Assembly: GCA_030834765.1 (NCBI GenBank)
Contig: JAUQXG010000360.1
Span: 1-16,461 of the forward strand
Direction: 5' to 3'
Source of the DNA: Lutispora sp.
Lineage (GTDB): Bacteria > Bacillota > Clostridia > Lutisporales > Lutisporaceae
Length of the DNA stretch: 16,461 nt
Shown: one piece after another, positions 12,348-16,461 of the stretch
Layout: every line of letters begins with the position of its first letter
Numbering within the stretch: position 1 is the first letter of the stretch
Position numbers and translations under genes: made by a program
The notes under the pieces: generated by a model
Seen by the model: the letters and a program-made list of their open reading frames with translations, nothing else
What the model was told of the DNA's origin: nothing
Database searches by the model: none

Positions 12348-13460
12348 TTGAAATTCAAAGTTTTTTTAAATATGAAGACTTGTATTGGAGCAGTTGCATT
12401 AATTATTTTGCTGATGGGATCTATTACATATGAAAAGATTGCTCCAGTTTTAAATACGATGACGGTAGATGAAGAGCTGAATGGTTTGTTGCAAGCAGTA
12501 TTTGATGGGAGAAACAAAGGCATTTTAGATAATGACCCTAAAGTAATAGAAGCTTATTATGATAAGAATACAAAGTACGGGACCTGGGCATATGAATATG
12601 AAGTAAAGAAAATGAAATATTTGCATACCTGGTCAGAGAAGCAAGGCATTAAATTTATAGGCATAAAAACAAGATTGATTGTGAGGAGATCTGATAGGAA
12701 GGAACAAAGATATTCAGTAAATTTATTGGCTACTACAGAATATAAATATGTTTATGAAGATAAACCAGATGAGGAGAATACCTTTAGAATAGGCACCTAT
12801 CATTCCATTGCTCTTGAAAATAAAGATGAATCTTGGAATATTGTGAAAGAATGGTATACAGATCCTTTTATGGATTCATTAAATCTTGATAATATAAAAA
12901 ATGAGGAAATAAAGACTTTTATAAATGCACAGAGTCCTCGGGACTTTTCTAAAATCAATGAGAGAAGAATCGCTTCTGTGGAATATGCAGAAAAGTTTTG
13001 TGGTGCTGCTGCAGAAGAAAAATATAGCTATAAATACAATAGTAAATATAGAGATTTTAACCCTCAAGGTGGGGACTGTGCAAATTTTGCATCACAGATA
13101 TTATTTGAAGGTGGAAAGTTTAAAAAAAATAAAACTTGGAATTACAATAAAGGCGATGGCACAGCAGCCTGGCTAAATGCATATAAGTTTAAGGAGTATT
13201 GGTTAAACAGTGGCAGAGCTTCCTTAATCGGGTATGGAACATATAATAAAATATATAAGCTGTCCTATAAACTGCTGCCGGGAGATATCGTCGCTTATGA
13301 AAAAAAAGGTGATGTATGTCATGTAGCCACTGTGACCGGTGCAGATTCTAAAGGTTATGCACTTGTTACCTGCCACAACACCGATAGAAGCAAGGTGCCT
13401 TGGGATTTAGGATGGAGCAATAAAAATATAAAATTTTGGCTTATAAGAGTGCATTATTAA
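12348..13460 (+). CDS. exported or membrane-anchored Amidase_6-domain protein
   Basis: This 370-residue protein starts at a TTG (12348), positioned by the AGGGGGG run six bases upstream; the next in-frame ATG (residue 9) has no RBS. Residues about 10-25 form a signal anchor. The middle (about 35-185) is a mixed domain I do not recognise. The C-terminus (about 210-370) is an Amidase_6 domain with NPQGGDCANFASQ (probable catalytic C244), DVCHVATVTG (H325) and TCHNTD (H343). The arrangement resembles NlpC/P60-like Cys-His hydrolases; the family is linked to cell-wall or spore-related amidases, but the substrate is not established. It is 72 bp downstream of the TVP38 gene, and a terminator begins at its stop codon. 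Confidence 0.85.
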   Translation: MKFKVFLNMKTCIGAVALIILLMGSITYEKIAPVLNTMTVDEELNGLLQAVFDGRNKGILDNDPKVIEAYYDKNTKYGTWAYEYEVKKMKYLHTWSEKQGIKFIGIKTRLIVRRSDRKEQRYSVNLLATTEYKYVYEDKPDEENTFRIGTYHSIALENKDESWNIVKEWYTDPFMDSLNLDNIKNEEIKTFINAQSPRDFSKINERRIASVEYAEKFCGAAAEEKYSYKYNSKYRDFNPQGGDCANFASQILFEGGKFKKNKTWNYNKGDGTAAWLNAYKFKEYWLNSGRASLIGYGTYNKIYKLSYKLLPGDIVAYEKKGDVCHVATVTGADSKGYALVTCHNTDRSKVPWDLGWSNKNIKFWLIRVHY

Positions 13461-13503
13461 AAGAAGGGGGAAACTTGAAAATAAAAAGTTTTCCTCTTTT
13501 TTT
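13459..13503 (+). terminator. intrinsic terminator of the amidase gene
   Basis: A long stem pairs 13459-13476 with 13486-13503, including several G-U wobbles, around a 9-nt loop and ends in a run of seven U. It overlaps the stop codon of the amidase gene. Confidence 0.8.
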
Positions 13504-13532
13504 AATGAAGAAGATATTTTTAAAGAATACTA

Positions 13533-13561
13533 TTGACAGATGTATGGGAAAGGATTATTAT
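13533..13561 (+). promoter_or_regulatory. sigma-A promoter of cysK
   Basis: TTGACA at 13533-13538 and TATTAT at 13556-13561, spaced 17 bp, match 11 of 12 consensus bases. The start would be near 13568, leaving about 230 nt of leader before cysK. Confidence 0.65.
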
Positions 13562-13567
13562 TAAAAT

Positions 13568-13800
13568 ATATAAAACATACAGGTATAGTAGGAATGAATA
13601 ATTATGTAGTATAACAAGAGTCAATATGTCAATCGGTAAGCAGATTCTGTGGATGAAAAGATATCATGGAAGTTCGTTGGAAGTTGGCAGTGAATGAAAC
13701 ATATATATTTTTAAAATTAATTTTGGAAGTAATAGCTTGAAAAAGGCTATCGTCTTTATCAATTTAGTTTTATGCAGCATAGCTGCAGGAAGGAGTTTAA
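13568..13800 (+). other. long untranslated leader of cysK
   Basis: This gene-free stretch holds a weak stem (ATAGCTT with AAGGCTAT, about 13732-13750) and a tight hairpin, TGCAGC-ATA-GCTGCA at 13773-13787, directly before the GGAAGGAG RBS (13788-13795). No T-box UGGNACC motif, S-box core or terminator is visible. No supported open frame is present on either strand. Confidence 0.45.
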
Positions 13801-14730
13801 ATGAGTAAAATTGCAAAGAGTTTAACAGATCTAATAGGAAACACCCCCCTTTTACAACTTGAAAACTATATGAAGACCAGCGATGTCCATGCAAACATCA
13901 TAGCAAAGCTTGAATATTTTAATCCAGGCGGAAGTGTGAAAGATAGAGCAGGGTATGCAATGATTATCGATGCAGAGGAAAAAGGTATATTAAAAGAAGG
14001 CTCCGTGATTATCGAGCCAACAAGTGGTAATACAGGAATTGCATTGGCTTTTATCGCTGCTTCACGAGGCTATAAAATGATATTAACTATGCCTGAAACC
14101 ATGAGTATAGAAAGAAGAAGTTTGCTTGCAGCATTGGGAGCCGAATTAGTTTTAACACCAGGACCTGATGGTATGAAAGGTGCAATAAAAAAAGCAGAGG
14201 AACTTGTAAAAGAAATTCCGAATTCTTTTATGCCTCAACAGTTTACAAATCCTGCAAATCCAGAATATCATAAAAAAACCACAGCTGAAGAAATCTGGAG
14301 AGACACCGATGGCAATGTTGACATATTTGTTTCTGGAGTTGGTACTGGCGGCACAGTTACAGGAGTAGGAGAAGTCTTGAAGCAGAAAAATCCAAATGTA
14401 AGAATTGTTGCTGTGGAGCCTTTTGATTCACCAGTACTTTCGGGAGGAAAACCAGGTCCGCATAAGATTCAAGGAATAGGTGCTGGATTTGTGCCAGAGG
14501 TTTTAAATATAAAGGTCATAGATGAGATCATAAAAGTGAAAAATGAAGATGCTTTTGATGCAGCTAGAAAGACTGCCAAATCAGAAGGATTGTTAGTAGG
14601 CATTTCTTCAGGAGCTGCAATATATGCCGCTACAGAATTAGCAAATAGAGCGGAGAATAAAGGCAAAAACATCGTGGTGCTTTTACCCGACACTGGAGAA
14701 AGGTATCTCTCTACTCCTTTATTCAATTAA
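13801..14730 (+). CDS. cysK: cysteine synthase A (O-acetylserine sulfhydrylase)
   Basis: This 309-residue cytoplasmic PLP enzyme condenses O-acetylserine with sulfide to give cysteine and acetate. Visible signatures are [11 protein letters not shown] with the PLP lysine K47, the substrate loop TSGNTG (74-79), the PLP phosphate-binding [10 protein letters not shown] (179-188), and SSGAA (269-273). The length is standard for CysK, and no CBS or other extra domain is fused. GGAAGGAG at 13788-13795 fixes the start. It is flanked by its own promoter and by a terminator at 14782, so it is a single-gene unit, with no cysE beside it. Confidence 0.97.
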   Translation: MSKIAKSLTDLIGNTPLLQLENYMKTSDVHANIIAKLEYFNPGGSVKDRAGYAMIIDAEEKGILKEGSVIIEPTSGNTGIALAFIAASRGYKMILTMPETMSIERRSLLAALGAELVLTPGPDGMKGAIKKAEELVKEIPNSFMPQQFTNPANPEYHKKTTAEEIWRDTDGNVDIFVSGVGTGGTVTGVGEVLKQKNPNVRIVAVEPFDSPVLSGGKPGPHKIQGIGAGFVPEVLNIKVIDEIIKVKNEDAFDAARKTAKSEGLLVGISSGAAIYAATELANRAENKGKNIVVLLPDTGERYLSTPLFN

Positions 14731-14781
14731 ATCTAAAACCCTTAAAAGAGAAAATAATAGGCAAGAAATAGTTAGGCAGTT

Positions 14782-14813
14782 AGCGCCTCACAGTTGTGAG
14801 GTGCTTATTTTTA
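14782..14813 (+). terminator. intrinsic terminator of cysK
   Basis: AGCGCCTCAC (14782-14791) pairs with GTGAGGTGCT (14796-14805), with one G-U wobble and an AGTT loop, followed by TATTTTTA. Confidence 0.9.
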
Positions 14814-14883
14814 TTATAAGATATCAAGAATTTGCTGTTTTTTTTCGAATCATTGCAATCCACATAAAATCTCCATAATTTAA

Positions 14884-14892
14884 TGGTATGAT
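14884..14892 (+). promoter_or_regulatory. possible extended -10 promoter of the HMA-SafE-cupredoxin gene
   Basis: TGGTATGAT contains the TGn extension followed by a -10 with five of six matches. No clear -35 lies at the right distance. No palindromic metal-regulator operator is obvious nearby. Confidence 0.3.
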
Positions 14893-14931
14893 TTTGAATA
14901 ATATATTTAAAATAAAAGACGGAGGTTGCGT

Positions 14932-16353
14932 ATGGGGCAGAAGCTAGTAAAGAAGACCTTAAAAGTCAATGGAATGACATGTGTAAGCTGTGAGAGAAAG
15001 ATTCAAGAATCACTTAAAAAGACAAATGGAATAGCAGAAGCAAATGCAAGCTTCACAAATGCTAAAGTGAATATTGTTTATGATTCAAATGTTGTAGAAA
15101 TGAGTGCCATTGAAAAAGTGATATTTGATGCAGGATACGAAGTGAAAGAAAGTAGTGAAGAAGAAAAATCGGATAAACTGACACTAAATCAACTGCTGGG
15201 AATTGGAATCATCCTATTGGCCTTATATACGATTATAAATCATACCATCGGATTTAATTTTATACCTGAAATAGAGCAATCTATGAGCTATGGAATTCTA
15301 TTTGTGGTTGGGTTAATCACATCCCTGCATTGCATTGCAATGTGTGGAGGAATCAATCTATCACAATGTGTTTCGTATAAAGCAAACAATGATAGCAACA
15401 ATCAAAATAAAATCAAACCCAGCTTTTTATATAATGCCGGCAGAGTAGTTTCTTATACAGTGATCGGTGGTATTGTAGGAGCATTAGGAGGCGTGATTAG
15501 CTTCCCTGGTATAGCCAAAGGAATTGTGGCTGTAATAGCAGGAGTCTTTATGGTGATTATGGGTATAAATATGCTTCATATATTTCCTTGGCTTAGAAAA
15601 TTAAATCCTAGAATGCCTAGATTTTTAGGAGATAAGATTAGAACAAAAAAAGGGAACAGCGGACCTTTTTATGTTGGAATCTTAAACGGGCTTATGCCGT
15701 GCGGCCCTCTTCAAGCCATGCAATTATATGCACTTGGAACTGGAAGCTTTATAGCTGGAGCTACATCTATGCTTATGTTCAGCTTGGGCACAGTGCCTTT
15801 AATGTTTGGGTTCGGAGCTGTAAGTACTTTACTTAGTCGAAAATTTACAAATAGAATGCTTAAATTCAGTGCAGTTCTTGTTATCGCCCTTGGTGTAGTA
15901 ATGGCAGGCAGAGGATTAAGTTTATCAGGAATGCAGACTACAGTCATCGCTGACAATAATAAGAATAAAGCTCCTGTTGGGAATATAGCAAAGATGGAAG
16001 GCAATAAACAAGTTGTAACGATAGATTTGCTATCAAATAAATATACGCCAATCATCGTTCAAAAGGGAATCCCTGTTGAATTTAATATCAGAGCGGATAA
16101 ACAAAATATAAACGGTTGCAATGGCACGATTTATATTTCAAAATATAAGTTGCAAAGACAATTAAAACCAGGAGATAATATTATTGAGTTTACTCCAGAA
16201 GAAGAAGGTAATATTCCATTTTCTTGCTGGATGGGTATGATAAGAAGTAATATACTAGTAGTAGCTGATCTATCAGAAATATCAGATTCAACGATTCAAG
16301 AGGTAGAAGAATCGAATGCTGCAGGTGGTTTTACAATGCCTTGTTGTCAGTAA
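14932..16353 (+). CDS. HMA - SafE/TauE-like membrane - cupredoxin fusion, probable copper-handling protein
   Basis: This 473-residue protein starts at ATG 14932, six bases after GGAGG (14921-14925); an in-frame TTG at 14926 overlaps that RBS and is rejected. An N-terminal HMA domain (about 8-72) has MTCVSC with C17 and C20. A SafE/TauE (UreH/DsbD-like) membrane domain spans about 85-340, with HCIAMCGG (H133, C134, C138) and LMPCGPLQ (C257). An extracytoplasmic cupredoxin-like domain (about 365-455) has NGCNGTIYI (C396) and FSCWMGM (C432, M434, M436). The C-terminus is MPCCQ. Cysteine and methionine pairs in all three parts suggest Cu(I) handover across the membrane; this is inference. It is separated from cysK by a terminator. 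A response regulator begins 22 bp downstream. Confidence 0.88.
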   Translation: MGQKLVKKTLKVNGMTCVSCERKIQESLKKTNGIAEANASFTNAKVNIVYDSNVVEMSAIEKVIFDAGYEVKESSEEEKSDKLTLNQLLGIGIILLALYTIINHTIGFNFIPEIEQSMSYGILFVVGLITSLHCIAMCGGINLSQCVSYKANNDSNNQNKIKPSFLYNAGRVVSYTVIGGIVGALGGVISFPGIAKGIVAVIAGVFMVIMGINMLHIFPWLRKLNPRMPRFLGDKIRTKKGNSGPFYVGILNGLMPCGPLQAMQLYALGTGSFIAGATSMLMFSLGTVPLMFGFGAVSTLLSRKFTNRMLKFSAVLVIALGVVMAGRGLSLSGMQTTVIADNNKNKAPVGNIAKMEGNKQVVTIDLLSNKYTPIIVQKGIPVEFNIRADKQNINGCNGTIYISKYKLQRQLKPGDNIIEFTPEEEGNIPFSCWMGMIRSNILVVADLSEISDSTIQEVEESNAAGGFTMPCCQ

Positions 16354-16375
16354 ATATAGTTAGTGAGGGATAAAG

Positions 16376-16461
16376 ATGGCAGAGAATTCTATAAAAATAT
16401 TGGTTGTAGATGATGAGGAAAAGATCGTTCAAGTGGTAAAGTCTTATCTGGAAAATGCAGG
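16376..16461 (+). CDS. response regulator receiver domain (partial, cut by window end)
   Basis: ATG 16376 with GAGGG at 16365-16369 opens a frame that continues past the window edge. The 28 visible residues (KILVVDDEEKIVQVVKSYLENAG) are the first strand and helix of a CheY-like receiver, with the acidic pocket D12-D13. The start resembles OmpR-family regulators, but the DNA-binding domain is not in view. It sits 22 bp after the HMA-SafE-cupredoxin gene, with no terminator between, so it is probably in the same transcript and may belong to a metal-sensing two-component pair. Confidence 0.9.
   Translation, partial: MAENSIKILVVDDEEKIVQVVKSYLENA

Noticed and set aside
13626..13685. 19-codon plus-strand frame in the cysK leader
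   Set aside because: It has no convincing RBS and the product is too short and featureless to call a leader peptide.
13568..13800. T-box or SAM riboswitch before cysK
   Set aside because: The conserved UGGNACC antiterminator motif, the S-box core and a terminator are all missing.
14926..14931. TTG start for the HMA-SafE-cupredoxin gene
   Set aside because: It begins directly after GGAGG with no spacer, while ATG at 14932 is ideally placed.
1..16461. CRISPR arrays, tRNA genes, insertion sequences or phage genes
   Set aside because: No regular repeat-spacer pattern, no cloverleaf-like sequence, and no transposase, integrase or phage motif was seen on either strand.

Overview
The window is AT-rich DNA, almost certainly from an anaerobic low-GC Gram-positive of the class Clostridia. 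The evidence is strong GGAGG-type ribosome binding sites, U-tailed intrinsic terminators, near-consensus sigma-A promoters, a rubrerythrin, and Firmicute-type families (YdjI-like SPFH protein, Amidase_6 protein, CadC-like ArsR regulator). It reads as an ordinary chromosomal segment. I saw no transposase, integrase, phage gene, tRNA, rRNA or CRISPR array.

Layout, left to right. (1) Positions 1-560: possible tail of an upstream gene, a 26-bp hairpin leader, and a small four-helix membrane protein of unknown function. (2) 729-1616: a YgiD/LigB-type extradiol dioxygenase ending at a perfect palindromic terminator. (3) 1577-1843, minus strand: an unlisted small gene of 43 codons with a perfect TTGACA-17-TATAAT promoter, a good RBS, and that same palindrome as its terminator. 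(4) 1949-4676: a membrane-stress-like operon of an SPFH protein with three zinc ribbons, a membrane-anchored double zinc-ribbon protein, and a LapA-domain protein. (5) 4817-7514: a large GGDEF-EAL protein with an extracytoplasmic ABC-substrate-binding-like sensor. (6) 7425-8092: a promoter that runs straight into a hairpin terminator, then a stand-alone GreA/GreB-like protein. (7) 8193-8836: rubrerythrin. (8) 8848-11512: a metal-resistance operon of a CadC-like regulator and a Zn/Cd/Pb-type P1B ATPase. (9) 11580-13503: a TVP38/TMEM64 membrane protein, then a secreted or anchored Amidase_6 protein. (10) 13533-14813: cysK with a leader of about 230 nt. (11) 14932-end: an HMA-SafE-cupredoxin fusion, probably for copper handling, followed by the start of a response regulator.

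The metal, redox and stress themes recur. Rubrerythrin handles peroxide, the CadC/CadA pair exports soft divalent metals, CysK makes cysteine, and the HMA-SafE-cupredoxin protein may be controlled by the two-component system beginning at its 3' side. These links are inferences from adjacency. Most genes form single units or two- to three-gene operons, each closed by a terminator, so the window is not one large system. The least explained items are the minus-strand small gene, the promoter-terminator unit before the GreA-like gene, and the zinc-ribbon-rich SPFH operon, which has no pspA beside it.
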